A DNA stretch of 64,000 nt from Herbiconiux ginsengi (GTDB lineage: Bacteria > Actinomycetota > Actinomycetes > Actinomycetales > Microbacteriaceae): contig NZ_FNPZ01000002.1 in the NCBI RefSeq assembly GCF_900107435.1, positions 434,001 to 498,000 on the forward strand, read 5' to 3'. Positions 38,794 to 47,407 of this stretch are shown here, one piece after another. The position numbers were made by a program, and so were the translations under genes. The notes beneath the pieces were generated by a model. That model did not search any database, was not told where the DNA came from, and saw nothing but the letters and a program-made list of their open reading frames with translations. Every line of letters starts with the position of its first letter. The first letter of the stretch is position 1.

Positions 38794-40251
38794 ATGAGCA
38801 CGGACGTCAAGGAGTACGACCTCATCGTCATCGGTGCCGGAGCGATCGGTGAGAACGTCGCCGACCGGGCCGTGCAGGGCGGGCTCAGCGCCCTGCTGGT
38901 CGAAGCCGAACTCGTGGGCGGTGAGTGCTCCTACTGGGCTTGCATGCCGTCGAAGGCGCTGCTGCGTCCGGCCGAGGCGGTGCACTCCGCGCAGCATGTC
39001 AACGGTGCGAAGCAGGCGGTGACCGGAGAGATCGACGTCGAGGCCGTTCTGAAACGCCGCGACTCCTTCACCAGCAACTGGGACGATTCGGGCCAGGTCG
39101 CGTGGGTGAAGGGTGCCGGCATCGAGCTGCTGCGCGGGCACGCCGTGTTCACCGGCGTGAAAGAGCTCCAGGTCACCACTCCCGACGGAGAGACCGTGCG
39201 GCTCCGGGCCCGCCACGCCGTCACGGCCTCCACCGGATCGACCTCCCTGCTCCCCGACATCCCGGGGCTCGCCGACGCCCGGCCATGGACGAGCCGTGAG
39301 GCGACCAGCGCGAAGTCGGTGCCCGCCCGTCTGGTGATCATCGGAGGCGGTGTGGTCGCGGCCGAGATGGCCACCGCCTACAGCTCCTTCGGTACCCGGG
39401 TGACCATCCTGTCGCGCAGCAAGCTGCTCGCGAAGGAGGAGGACTTCGCGAGCCTCGCGGTCACCGAGTCGCTGCGCGAACTCGGCGTCGACCTGCGGAT
39501 CGGCGAGTCGGCGACCGAGGTGCACCGCGACGCGGAGGGCATCGTGCACACCACCCTGCGAGACGGCACGGTGCTCGACTCCGAGGAGATCCTGGTGGCC
39601 GCCGGCCGGCTTCCACGCACCGGCGACCTGGGGCTCGAGGCCATCGGATTGACACCCCACCAGTGGCTCGAGACCGACGACACCCTGCTCGTGCTGGGCG
39701 ACGACGGCAAGCCGCTGCCGGGCGAGTGGCTCTACGCCACCGGCGACGTCAATCACCGGGTGCTGCTCACCCACCAGGGCAAATACCAGGCCCGCGCGGC
39801 CGGCGACGTCATCGCCGCGCGCGCCACCGGCCAGGCCGTCTCGGATGCCCCGTGGGGCCGCCATGTGGCGACCGCCGACCACCAGTCCGTGCCGCAGGTG
39901 ACCTTCACGGAGCCGCCCGTCGCATCCGTCGGCCTCACCTCCGTCGCGGCGGAGAAGGCGGGCTACCGCACCAAAGTGGTCGACTACGAGATCGGCTACG
40001 TCGCGGGGGCGAGCGTGCACATCGACGGCTACAAGGGTCATGCCCGGATGGTGGTCGACGAGGATCGCAAGGTGGTGCTCGGGGTGACCTTCGTGGGCCC
40101 CGACGTGCAGGAGTTGCTCACGTCGGCCACGATGGCGATCGTGGGTGAGATCCCGCTCGACCGGCTCTGGCACGTCGTGCCCGCCTACCCGACCATCAGC
40201 GAAGTGTGGCTGCGCCTGCTCGAGACCTACGGGCGGGACGCCAGCGCCTGA
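38794..40251 (+). CDS. Pyridine nucleotide-disulfide oxidoreductase (dihydrolipoamide dehydrogenase-like)
   Basis: A 485-residue class I flavoprotein reductase. FAD site EYDLIVIGAGAIGENVADRA; redox-active disulfide CSYWAC in GGECSYWACMPSKALLRP; NAD(P) site VIIGGGVVAAEMATAYSSFG; second FAD motif YATGDVNHRVLLTHQGK. The C-terminal His/Glu of the interface domain lies in HVVPAYPTISEVW. The cysteine spacing CxxxxC is standard but the intervening residues differ from Lpd (usually CxNxGC), so it is an Lpd-like oxidoreductase of unknown electron acceptor. Its stop overlaps the next gene's start. Confidence 0.9.
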   Translation: MSTDVKEYDLIVIGAGAIGENVADRAVQGGLSALLVEAELVGGECSYWACMPSKALLRPAEAVHSAQHVNGAKQAVTGEIDVEAVLKRRDSFTSNWDDSGQVAWVKGAGIELLRGHAVFTGVKELQVTTPDGETVRLRARHAVTASTGSTSLLPDIPGLADARPWTSREATSAKSVPARLVIIGGGVVAAEMATAYSSFGTRVTILSRSKLLAKEEDFASLAVTESLRELGVDLRIGESATEVHRDAEGIVHTTLRDGTVLDSEEILVAAGRLPRTGDLGLEAIGLTPHQWLETDDTLLVLGDDGKPLPGEWLYATGDVNHRVLLTHQGKYQARAAGDVIAARATGQAVSDAPWGRHVATADHQSVPQVTFTEPPVASVGLTSVAAEKAGYRTKVVDYEIGYVAGASVHIDGYKGHARMVVDEDRKVVLGVTFVGPDVQELLTSATMAIVGEIPLDRLWHVVPAYPTISEVWLRLLETYGRDASA

Positions 40252-40628
40252 TGGAGCGGCTCCGTCGCCTCCTCTACGCACCGCCCGTCGCCCGCGCCGG
40301 CTACCTCTACGCCACCGCCGTCGGGCTGACGCTCGGTGTGCTCTTCAGCACCGGGCGCATCCGGCGCGTCGAGGGGTTGTTCGTCTGCGCCGGGATGCCG
40401 CGCTGGGCGTTCCGGCGCGGCGGAACCTGTGTGGGCGGCGTGTACCTCACCGACACGAACGACGGGCCGGCGGTGCTGCGGCACGAGGCCGTGCACCGGC
40501 GGCAGTGGCAGGAGTACGGGATGATGTTCCCGTTGCTCTACTGGCTGGCCGGACAGGATCCGCTGCAGAACCACTTCGAGATCGAAGCGGGGCTGGAAGA
40601 CGGCAACTACCTGCCACGCAAGCGCTGA
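40251..40628 (+). CDS. Small HExxH-containing protein
   Basis: A 125-residue protein whose ATG shares one base with the preceding stop (TGATG), so it is probably co-translated with the disulfide oxidoreductase. It carries an HEAVH motif in VLRHEAVHRRQWQEYG, then LYWLAGQDPLQNHFEIEAGLEDGNY. HExxH with acidic residues about 25-35 positions downstream suggests a zinc-binding site of metallopeptidase type. An N-terminal hydrophobic stretch (ATAVGLTLGVLF) could contact the membrane. Homologues exist in related actinobacteria, often with vague names; function unknown. Confidence 0.75.
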   Translation: MERLRRLLYAPPVARAGYLYATAVGLTLGVLFSTGRIRRVEGLFVCAGMPRWAFRRGGTCVGGVYLTDTNDGPAVLRHEAVHRRQWQEYGMMFPLLYWLAGQDPLQNHFEIEAGLEDGNYLPRKR

Positions 40629-40657
40629 CCGGTCGCGCCAGGGGTTGTGAAACCGGG

Positions 40658-41044
40658 TCAGACGGTGGCGAAGTCGTTCGGCACGTCGCCGCCGACCCAG
40701 ACGCATACCGCGTCGCCGTCGATCTCGGCGTCGCCGGTCGACATCTCGCCCATCCAGGCACGCACGGCGCGGCCCACGGCCTGGCCGGGCGCGCACGCGA
40801 GACCGGAACCCATGTCGCCCGATCGCACGTCGCGAGGCAACCAGGTCACCGTCACGCACTCGGGCGTGGCGATCGGATCGATCTCGGCCGCCGACGGCAC
40901 CTCGACGAAGATCTGGCCCCGGGCCCTCTCGGTGAGCGTCGCGACGATCGCGCGGATCTCGTCGAGATTCGCTTCCGTGCCGGCGAGCAGAACGCGGCCG
41001 ACGGCACGGGAGACGAGGGTGGCGTCGGAGGCGATCACATACAT
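40658..41044 (-). CDS. Stand-alone SIP-domain protein (siderophore-interacting protein-like)
   Basis: 128 residues beginning MYVIASDATLVSRAVGRVLLAG, with LDEIRAIVATLTERARGQIFVEVP and CVWVGGDVPNDF. This corresponds to the C-terminal NAD(P)H-binding SIP half of siderophore-interacting ferric reductases; the FAD-binding half is absent, and relatives of this short form occur in actinobacteria. Two iron-box-like sequences cover its promoter, supporting a role in iron acquisition. The -10 box ends 9 bases before the ATG, so the transcript may be leaderless. Confidence 0.75.
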   Translation of the reverse strand: MYVIASDATLVSRAVGRVLLAGTEANLDEIRAIVATLTERARGQIFVEVPSAAEIDPIATPECVTVTWLPRDVRSGDMGSGLACAPGQAVGRAVRAWMGEMSTGDAEIDGDAVCVWVGGDVPNDFATV

Positions 41045-41051
41045 GGTGAGG

Positions 41052-41090
41052 CAAGTATAGGCATACCTAACTTAGGATTGCCATACCAAT
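41052..41090 (-). promoter_or_regulatory. Pair of DtxR/IdeR-like iron boxes over the SIP gene promoter
   Basis: Read on the minus strand, 41070-41052 is TTAGGTATGCCTATACTTG, matching 14 of 19 positions of the DtxR/IdeR consensus TTAGGTTAGSCTAACCTAA. A weaker box lies on the plus strand at 41072-41090, starting TTAGG and containing TACC. The first box contains the presumed -10 TATACT (41059-41054). Paired adjacent boxes are typical of DtxR-family operators; binding under iron-replete conditions would block transcription. Confidence 0.65.
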
Positions 41091-41106
41091 CACCACCCTG
41101 TACCAA

Positions 41107-42531
41107 TCACCACTGAGCGGGATGCACCCGGTCCCAGCGCACCCGCCGCTCGAGTTGGCGGCCCAGCGCGAGCAGCGTCGCCTCGCCGCCCGGGCGCCCG
41201 ATGAGCTGGGCGCCCATCGGCAGCCCCTCGACGGTGCGGTGCACCGGGAGGGTGATCGCGGGTAGGCCCGCCACGTTCACGAACGACGTGAAGGGCGTGT
41301 ACTGCACCTGCTGGGCGAAGTTGCGATCGCCGTCTTCCTGGTCGTACCAGCCGAGAGGGCGTGGTGTCATCGCGAGCGTCGGCATGAGCACGGCGTCGTA
41401 GCCGTCGAACTGCCGGATGATCGACCGCTCGTAGGCCGACAACGTCGCCAGAGCGCGTGCCAGTTCCGACGCCGGGATCGAGCGCCCCTCGTGCACCAGC
41501 CACCGCGTGAGCGGCTCGAGCAGGTCCTCTCCCTCGTCGTCGACCGGGATCTGCGACGCGCCCACCTGCCAGATCACCCGGAACGCCTCCGCATACTGCG
41601 GCGCCGGCTCGAGCGTGAACTCCTCCATGCCGTGCCCCAGCGCCACCAGTGCGTCGCGGGCGGCGTCGAGCGCATCCCGCGCCTCCGGGGCGAGGGTGAT
41701 GTCGTAGGCCGTCTCCCACGGCGACCCCGTGGTCACCCCGATCTGGAACCGCCCCTCCCCACGCACGGCCGCCGCGAGGAACTGCCCGCCGTCGCTCGGC
41801 GCCCGAAGCGTGTGGTGGTGCAGGATGCGGTCCCCTCGACGCGCGATCATGCCGTCGAGCAGCAGCGCGGCATCCCCCACCGTGCGAGCCAGCGGACCGG
41901 CCACGGGAAGCCCGGCCAGCGAATCCTGCCCTGAGCCGGCGGGCACGAGGCCGCGTGAGGGCTTCAGCCCGACGAGACCGCAGGCCGCGGCGGGGATGCG
42001 GATCGAACCCCCGCCGTCCGAGCCCGGCGCGAAGGGCAGCATCCCGGCTGCCACCGCCACCGCCGCTCCCCCGCTGGAGCCGCCGGCGCCGCGCGTGAGA
42101 TCGTAGGGATCCCGCGCGGGCGGCGCCACCAGGTTCTCGGTGTAGCTCGGCAGTCCGAACTCCGGCGTCGCCGTCTTGCCGAGACTGATCGCGCCGGCCT
42201 GGTCGAGCAGCAGCGGCAGTTCGTCTGACTCATCCGGCACGAACTCGGCGAACAGCCGCGAGCCGAACGTCGTGCGCACCCCCGCCCGACGCACCAGGTC
42301 TTTGTCGGCGTAGGCGAGCCCCCAGAGCGCCGCGGTGCGGGGAACGGATGTCTCCACGTCGGCCGCACGCGCCCGCGCGGCATCCGGGGTCACGGTGTGG
42401 AACGCGCCGAGCTCGGGGTTCAGTCGCTCGATCCGCTCGAGATAGTGCTCGACGACCTCGGTGACCCGGAGCTCGCCCTTCTGGAGGAGCCGGTACTGTT
42501 CGAGCGCGGTGAGGTCGTGGATCTCGGTCAT
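41107..42531 (-). CDS. Amidase (amidase-signature family)
   Basis: A 474-residue amidase-signature hydrolase. The Ser-cisSer-Lys triad is visible: lysine in [12 protein letters not shown], cis-serine and nucleophile serine around [18 protein letters not shown] and [16 protein letters not shown]. The C-terminus has the conserved [19 protein letters not shown]. Substrate cannot be assigned (6-aminohexanoate-cyclic-dimer hydrolase/acylamidase types look alike). The ATG at 42531 ([19 protein letters not shown]) gives the usual N-terminus; extensions run into the divergent SMR promoter region. Confidence 0.9.
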   Translation of the reverse strand: MTEIHDLTALEQYRLLQKGELRVTEVVEHYLERIERLNPELGAFHTVTPDAARARAADVETSVPRTAALWGLAYADKDLVRRAGVRTTFGSRLFAEFVPDESDELPLLLDQAGAISLGKTATPEFGLPSYTENLVAPPARDPYDLTRGAGGSSGGAAVAVAAGMLPFAPGSDGGGSIRIPAAACGLVGLKPSRGLVPAGSGQDSLAGLPVAGPLARTVGDAALLLDGMIARRGDRILHHHTLRAPSDGGQFLAAAVRGEGRFQIGVTTGSPWETAYDITLAPEARDALDAARDALVALGHGMEEFTLEPAPQYAEAFRVIWQVGASQIPVDDEGEDLLEPLTRWLVHEGRSIPASELARALATLSAYERSIIRQFDGYDAVLMPTLAMTPRPLGWYDQEDGDRNFAQQVQYTPFTSFVNVAGLPAITLPVHRTVEGLPMGAQLIGRPGGEATLLALGRQLERRVRWDRVHPAQW

Positions 42532-42598
42532 GAGACGAGACGATACCGGTAACGTCTCCTCGGGGTGCCCGAGCGGGCAGCGTCCGGAGGGAGCAATC

Positions 42599-42955
42599 GT
42601 GGGGTATCTGTATCTGTCCGTGGCGATCGTCGCCGAAGTGATCGCCACCACCTTCCTCAAGGTGGCCTCGGGCGAAGGCTCGAAGTGGTGGGCCTACCTC
42701 ATCGTCGCGGCCGGCTACCTGCTGGCCTTCACCATGCTGAGTCTCACCCTGGGCGCCGGCGTTCCACTCGGCATCGCCTACGCGGTCTGGGCGGGTGCCG
42801 GGGTCGTGCTCGTGGCCGTGGTGAGCTGGCTCGCGTTCGGGGAGCTGCTCACCTGGCAGCAACTCGTCGGGATAGCCCTCGTGGTGGGCGGCGTGCTGCT
42901 GCTCGAGCTCGGTGGCAACCACGGAGACGCCGCTGCCGCCGGCAAGGCCTCCTGA
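42599..42955 (+). CDS. Small multidrug resistance (SMR) efflux protein
   Basis: A 118-residue, four-helix proton-coupled exporter of the EmrE/QacE family. The essential membrane glutamate is residue 13 in LSVAIVAEVIATTFLKVASG. The signature AYAVWAGAGVVLVAVVSWLAF and the C-terminal helix GIALVVGGVLLLELGG are typical. The GTG start at 42599 is preceded by GGAGGGAG. A single gene, so probably a homodimer exporting quaternary cations or guanidinium. Divergent from the amidase gene. Confidence 0.92.
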   Translation: MGYLYLSVAIVAEVIATTFLKVASGEGSKWWAYLIVAAGYLLAFTMLSLTLGAGVPLGIAYAVWAGAGVVLVAVVSWLAFGELLTWQQLVGIALVVGGVLLLELGGNHGDAAAAGKAS

Positions 42956-42970
42956 GTCAGCAGCATCCGC

Positions 42971-43561
42971 TCACTTGAGCGACTTCTGCAGCAGCACCGT
43001 GCCGAGCCAGTGGCCGAACTTGAACCCCACCCGGCCCAGTCGGCCCACCTCCTTGAATCCGAAGCTCTCGTGCAGCTTGATCGAGGCTTCCGCGCCCTGA
43101 TCGGCGATGACGGCGAGGATCTCCTTGATGCCGGCCTCCCGAGACCGCTCGATCAGTTCGCCGAGCAGCACGCGCCCGAGGCCCTTGCCGGTGGCCGCCG
43201 GCCCGAGGTAGATCGAGTTCTCGACGGTGCGGCGGTAGGCCGCCTTCTGCTTCCAGGCCGACACGTAGGCGAATCCGAGCAGGGTTCCGCTCGGCGACAG
43301 GGCGACCAGGAAGGGATACTTCTGCTTCTGCGTCCAGGCGAACTTGTGGCGCCACTCCTTGAGGGTCATCGCGTCTTCGTCGAAGGTCACCACCGTGTTG
43401 GCCACGTAGTGGTTGTAGATCTCGCGGATGTAGGGCAGATCGGTCTCGGTCGCGTCGCGGATGGTGTATTCGAACGGCACCTCCAGCGGAGGGTGCTCCG
43501 CCGGCACCGGGCGCAACTCCCGGGGCAGTTTGCGGCGCGGCTGATACTCCTCTTCCAACAT
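42971..43561 (-). CDS. GNAT N-acetyltransferase (phosphinothricin acetyltransferase-like)
   Basis: 196 residues. After a 30-residue Pro/Glu/Arg-rich lead, the GNAT domain resembles phosphinothricin/methionine sulfoximine acetyltransferases: IRDATETDLPYIREIYNHYV, FAYVSAWKQKAAYRRTVENSIYL and the acetyl-CoA loop GKGLGRVLLGELIERS, then LHESFGFKEVGRLGRVGFKFG. Likely role is acetylation of small amines or amino-acid analogues; the substrate is inferred from family. Confidence 0.87.
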   Translation of the reverse strand: MLEEEYQPRRKLPRELRPVPAEHPPLEVPFEYTIRDATETDLPYIREIYNHYVANTVVTFDEDAMTLKEWRHKFAWTQKQKYPFLVALSPSGTLLGFAYVSAWKQKAAYRRTVENSIYLGPAATGKGLGRVLLGELIERSREAGIKEILAVIADQGAEASIKLHESFGFKEVGRLGRVGFKFGHWLGTVLLQKSLK

Positions 43562-43585
43562 GACTTCAGCCTACCGATCGGCGGG

Positions 43586-44278
43586 TCACGACACGGTCCA
43601 GTCGACCGGCGCCGCGCCCTGGGCGACGAACAGGTCGTTGGCCCGGCTGAACGGCTTCGATCCGAAGAAGCCGCGGCTCGCCGACAGCGGGCTCGGATGC
43701 GCCGAGGTGATCGACGGCACCCGACCCAGCATCGGCACGAGCCCCGCGGCATCCCGGCCCCACAGGATGGCGACGAGGGGGGCGTCCCGCTCCACCAGCA
43801 CCCGGATGGCGTGCTCGGTCACCTGTTCCCAGCCCTTTCCGCGATGCGACGCCGGCGTGCCTGGGCGTACCGTGAGCAGGCGGTTCAGCAGCATCACGCC
43901 GTGCGCGCCCCACGATGAGAGGTCGCCGTGCTCCGCGGGCGGGATGCCGAGGTCGTCGTTCAGCTCGCGGTAGATGTTCGAGAGGCTCCGCGGCAACGGT
44001 CGCACGTGACGCTCCACGGCGAAGGAGAGGCCGATCGGATGTCCCGGTGTCGGATACGGATCCTGCCCCACGATCAGCACCCGCACATCCTGGAGCGGCG
44101 CTCCGAAGGCCCGGAGCACGTTCTGCCCCGCCGGCAGGTAGCCGCGCCCGGCGGCGGTCTCGGCCCGCAGGAAGTCGCCGAGCTGCGCGATGGTGCCGGC
44201 CACCGGCTCGAGGGCCGTCGCCCAGCCGTGATCGATCAGGCCGTTCGCGGCCAGTTCGGGAAGCGAGAGAGCAGCCAT
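43586..44278 (-). CDS. ung: Uracil-DNA glycosylase
   Basis: Removes uracil from DNA. 230 residues, family 1. The catalytic-water loop [20 protein letters not shown] has the Asp of [26 protein letters not shown] carries the catalytic histidine and the Leu-loop equivalent. The residue after GQDPY is Pro instead of His, as in many actinobacterial Ung proteins. Its ATG at 44278 follows the S51-like gene stop by two bases; an upstream extension would overlap that gene. Confidence 0.95.
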   Translation of the reverse strand: MAALSLPELAANGLIDHGWATALEPVAGTIAQLGDFLRAETAAGRGYLPAGQNVLRAFGAPLQDVRVLIVGQDPYPTPGHPIGLSFAVERHVRPLPRSLSNIYRELNDDLGIPPAEHGDLSSWGAHGVMLLNRLLTVRPGTPASHRGKGWEQVTEHAIRVLVERDAPLVAILWGRDAAGLVPMLGRVPSITSAHPSPLSASRGFFGSKPFSRANDLFVAQGAAPVDWTVS

Positions 44279-44280
44279 CC

Positions 44281-45012
44281 TCAGCTCGCGTCGGCGCCTG
44301 CCGTCGACACGCGCACGCTGCCCGAGTCGGGGGTGACCTTCCACACGCTGCCCCGCCCGGCGACCCGGAGCGGGCCGTCGCCCACGATCAGTGCCGTGTG
44401 CTCGTCGATCGCGACGCCACCGTCGACGACGCCGGCCTCCACCGCGGCGATCAGTCGCGAGACCGAGCCCCACTGCGCCGCGTGCACGTCGACGGCGAGG
44501 TCGATCAGACCGATCCCCTGCTCGACGGTGAGCTGCTCGAGGTCTTCAGAGGCGTCTTCGGTGCCGATCTCGACCGCGTCGATCTTCCAGCCGCCCACGA
44601 TCGCGTGTTCGGCGGCGATGGCCGCGCCGGCCGAGAAACCGAGATACGGCACCCCGGATGCGACCTGTCGCCGGATCTCACCGAACGACGGTTCCAGGGA
44701 CTGCCGGTAGGCGGGAGTCAGGCCACCCCAGACGACGATGCCGTCGGCATCCGCGAACACGGACGGCTCGATCGGGCGCCCCTCCGCCGAGATGACCGGG
44801 ACGGGCACGATCTTGGCGAGTTGCTCGTAGGCGGTCACGATCTCCGCGTATTTCTGCGGTCCGTCGCCGTCGCGAACGAGCACGAGCACCAGGCGGGCGC
44901 CATCGAGCTTGCCGGCCGTCTCGGCGTGTGCGGTGACCTCGTCGAAGAACGGCCGGTAGACGGCTCCCTCGTCGACCAGCGGCCACCCGCCGCCGACCAG
45001 GTGGATGCTCAC
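44281..45012 (-). CDS. Peptidase S51 / type 1 glutamine amidotransferase-like protein
   Basis: A 243-residue protein with the peptidase E/cyanophycinase-like fold: N-terminal [15 protein letters not shown], the nucleophile serine in [16 protein letters not shown] and [19 protein letters not shown]. Relatives cleave Asp-X dipeptides or cyanophycin; no cyanophycin genes are near. The GTG at 45012 overlaps the stop of the upstream phosphoribosyltransferase by four bases, forming a coupled PRTase-S51-ung operon. Confidence 0.83.
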   Translation of the reverse strand: MSIHLVGGGWPLVDEGAVYRPFFDEVTAHAETAGKLDGARLVLVLVRDGDGPQKYAEIVTAYEQLAKIVPVPVISAEGRPIEPSVFADADGIVVWGGLTPAYRQSLEPSFGEIRRQVASGVPYLGFSAGAAIAAEHAIVGGWKIDAVEIGTEDASEDLEQLTVEQGIGLIDLAVDVHAAQWGSVSRLIAAVEAGVVDGGVAIDEHTALIVGDGPLRVAGRGSVWKVTPDSGSVRVSTAGADAS

Positions 45013-45545
45013 GCTTCGGTCGGCAGGTCGTCGCTCACCGGCGGATGCGCCGACCACGGGAACACGATCCAGCGATCGGTGACCTTCCAGTGGAAGTCGG
45101 GCGCGATGACCGAGCGCGGCTTGAGGAAGAGGGTGGCCGACTTCACCGTGATGTCGACCTTCTCGAGCAGCTCCACGACGAGTGCGAGCGTGCGGCCGGA
45201 GTCGGCGACGTCGTCGACCAGCAGCACGTTCTTGCCGATCAACGGTTCGTTGTCGAGGAGCGGGGGAAGGATGATGGGCTCGGGCAGCGTCTCCTCGATG
45301 TCGGAGTAGAACTCCACGTTGAGACTGCCGCAGCTCTTGACGCCCAGCGCGTATGCGAGGGCGCCGCCCGGGATGAGGCCGCCGCGCGCGATCGCGATCA
45401 CGAAGTCGGGCTCGAACCCCGACTCCACGATGTCACGGGCGAGTGCCCGGGAGGCGTCGCCGAACTCGAGCCAGCCGAGTACCTCCCGCTCCGGCGCCAC
45501 CGGCGCGTCTTCCACAGTGTCTACGTCGTTCGCGCCGGAATTCAT
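45009..45545 (-). CDS. Phosphoribosyltransferase family protein
   Basis: 178 residues. The PRPP-binding signature NVLLVDDVADSGRTLALVV is clear, with DFVIAIARGGLIPGGALAYALG as the hood/early motif and WIVFPW near the end, as in xanthine/hypoxanthine-guanine PRTase-like proteins. The acidic N-terminus (GANDVDTVEDAP) is extra. Substrate base not determinable from sequence. First gene of a three-gene operon with the S51-like protein and ung. Confidence 0.87.
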   Translation of the reverse strand: MNSGANDVDTVEDAPVAPEREVLGWLEFGDASRALARDIVESGFEPDFVIAIARGGLIPGGALAYALGVKSCGSLNVEFYSDIEETLPEPIILPPLLDNEPLIGKNVLLVDDVADSGRTLALVVELLEKVDITVKSATLFLKPRSVIAPDFHWKVTDRWIVFPWSAHPPVSDDLPTEA

Positions 45546-46066
45546 GCAGGCAACGCTACCGGATGCGCGGCCGTCGCAACTGTCCCCTGCGCGGCGAAGG
45601 CCTCGTGGGGCAATGCTCCCTGCGCATGACCATTCCGTTGCGGTGTGTGCCCATGCGCCTTGGAGCCTCGGAAGCCTGCTGCTCCTCGGGCGTGTTCATG
45701 CGCGGCCCGGATGCCGATGTGGTGAACGTGTCCCGTGCGCTGATCTGGGTGGCCCGCCACCCGCCGCCCGCCGCGGTCTACCCATCGGCAAGCGCGGGTG
45801 GGGTACGGCCCGGATGCCGGTGTGGCGAACGTGCCCCGCAGGCAGAATTGCGCGGCCGCCCGCCCGCTCGCACGTGGGGTGGGCGCTTGCGACGCCCCGA
45901 GGTCTACCCATCGGCGGGGTGGGTGGGGGTGTGGTGGTGTGTTGGCGTCCGTGGGGGCTGCGCCAGTTGAGGTGGCGGGGCTTGTCGGGGTGGGGTTGGA
46001 CGGTCCAGCGGGACTCGTGTTTCAGGTGGTGGTGGCGGGGGCAGGTGCACCGCCCGACCCCGAGGT
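45546..46066 (-). pseudogene. Array of decayed 3' ends of a DUF222/HNH gene
   Basis: This 521-base gene-free stretch holds broken copies of the 3' end of the adjacent HNH gene. About 45897-46047 repeats 46060-46211 with an offset of 163-164 bases; read on the minus strand it still encodes HHHLKHESRWTVQPHP and LNWRSPHGRQHTT in place of HHHLKHNTRWTVESDP and the identical tail of the intact protein. A third stop-codon region (GATGGGTAGACC) recurs near 45779. A separate unit, starting GCCCGGATGCCG, occurs at about 45706 and 45808. No intact frame remains. Confidence 0.7.
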
Positions 46067-46211
46067 CTACCCGTCGGCGGGGGCGCCTGGTGGTGCGGTG
46101 GTGTGTTGGCGTCCGTGGGGGCTGCGCCAGTTGAGGTGGCGGGGCCTGTCGGGGTCGGATTCGACGGTCCAGCGGGTGTTGTGTTTGAGGTGGTGGTGCC
46201 GGGAGCAGAGG
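45897..46211. repeat. 164-base tandem duplication of the HNH gene 3' end
   Basis: Two units, 45897-46060 and 46060-46211 onward, share about 110 bases of high identity (45935-46047 against 46099-46211) plus a shared segment containing GAGGTCTACCC. The second unit is the last part of the intact HNH gene including its stop codon; the first is a diverged copy lying downstream of it. Confidence 0.8.
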
Positions 46212-47407
46212 TAGGTGAGGTTCTCGGGGGTGGTGGTGCCGCCGTGGGCCCAGTCCATGGTGTGGTCGAGTTCGCATCGGTTGGCGCGTCGGCTGCAGCC
46301 GGGGAATCGGCAGGTCTGGTCGATGGCGGCGAGCACGAGGCGGAGTTCGGGTGCGGCGCTGTACCGTTCCCGCTCGGTGGTCTCGCGGTCGTCGGTGCCG
46401 CCGGTGGGGCCGGTGCCGCTGGTGGGGTGGTGGGCGCGGGTGGGGTGGTGGTCGGCGACCGGACGGCCGCGGTGTCGGGTGACCATGGTCGGTTCCCGAG
46501 TTGTCGGGTGGGTGAGGACCCGGAGGAAGGTGGGTGCCGTCGCCGCGATCTGACGGGCGGTGTCGGGGTCGATGGGCCCGTACCCGTGGAGGTCGCCGGG
46601 CTGGTCGGTGGTTCCGGCGATGGTGGTGGCGGGCACGGTGACGAGCACGTTCGCGGTGATCGATGCGGGCCGGGCGGGGTTGTCGGGGGTGAGGATCAGG
46701 CGGGTGAGGGCGTCGGCGCGGCGCTGCAGATGGGTGCGGGGATCCGTATCGGAGCGTTCACTCCTCGCGATTTTGTCGAGGAGGTCATCGACAGCGACCG
46801 CGTCGACCGCGGGCAGGTGATGGGTGAGGGTCGCCATCCCGTCACACTCCGGCGACAACCACACGCTCCGTTCCTCCCGGGCCTGCCGGTGACGGACCGT
46901 GATCGAGTCCGGGTGGGCGGTCTCCCGCAGACGACGCGCCCGCTCCGCGAACCGGTGCGCCGGCAGCACCGCCGCCTCCGCAAGCAACCGTGCCTCGAAC
47001 CCGGGTCGCGCCTGGGCGGGCAGGGTGGCGGCGTGAGCGATCAGGTGCCGGGCATGCAACCCGGACACCCTGCCCTCGGACAGCGCAGCCAGGGTGGCGG
47101 GGTAGTCGTGGACGAGTTGTTCGGCGTCGTTGATCATCCGCGCCACGGTCCGCTCGGACCGCAGCGTGGCGGTCGCGATCTCCACCGCGACCAGCCGCCG
47201 TTCGCCCTCCCGCGCCTCCGACAACCCGCGCCCGGTCGGGGAGGCAAGCGCGGCCCGCTCGTCCGCGATCCGCCCCACCGCGGCCAGACACCGGGCCCGG
47301 CGCGCATCCAACCCGGCGGTGGCGAGGTCGATGTCGTGGAGTTCATCGATCTCCGCATCCAGGCGCGCGTCGAGTTCCTCGATGCGGGTCACAACCAAAC
47401 TCTTCAT
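46067..47407 (-). CDS. DUF222 / HNH endonuclease (13E12 repeat family)
   Basis: 446 residues. The N-terminal three quarters is the helical DUF222 domain (TATLRSERTVARMINDAEQL, SEGRVSGLHARHLIAHAATL). The C-terminus is an HNH nuclease with zinc-type cysteines: CRFPGCSRRANRCELDHTMD, WAHGGTTTPENLTYLCSRHH, HLKH. This is the architecture of the 13E12 repeat family, multicopy in Mycobacterium and Microbacteriaceae; function unsettled, possibly a mobile or defence-linked nuclease. The region before HNH has a His/Thr/Gly-rich variable linker (residues about 315-345). Downstream lie eroded copies of its 3' end. Confidence 0.9.
   Translation of the reverse strand: MKSLVVTRIEELDARLDAEIDELHDIDLATAGLDARRARCLAAVGRIADERAALASPTGRGLSEAREGERRLVAVEIATATLRSERTVARMINDAEQLVHDYPATLAALSEGRVSGLHARHLIAHAATLPAQARPGFEARLLAEAAVLPAHRFAERARRLRETAHPDSITVRHRQAREERSVWLSPECDGMATLTHHLPAVDAVAVDDLLDKIARSERSDTDPRTHLQRRADALTRLILTPDNPARPASITANVLVTVPATTIAGTTDQPGDLHGYGPIDPDTARQIAATAPTFLRVLTHPTTREPTMVTRHRGRPVADHHPTRAHHPTSGTGPTGGTDDRETTERERYSAAPELRLVLAAIDQTCRFPGCSRRANRCELDHTMDWAHGGTTTPENLTYLCSRHHHLKHNTRWTVESDPDRPRHLNWRSPHGRQHTTAPPGAPADG

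Noticed and set aside
35537-38794. Long open frame antisense to the TPM, PspA and arginase-like genes
   Set aside because: Runs across three genes with recognisable domains and spans their intergenic gaps, which a real gene would not be expected to do.
45896-46066. CRISPR or other regular short-repeat array
   Set aside because: Repeats are few, diverged, of unequal spacing and clearly derived from the HNH gene 3' end.
46067-47407. Transposase or restriction enzyme as identity of the HNH gene
   Set aside because: DUF222 plus C-terminal HNH identifies the 13E12 family; there are no terminal inverted repeats, target duplications or adjacent methyltransferase.
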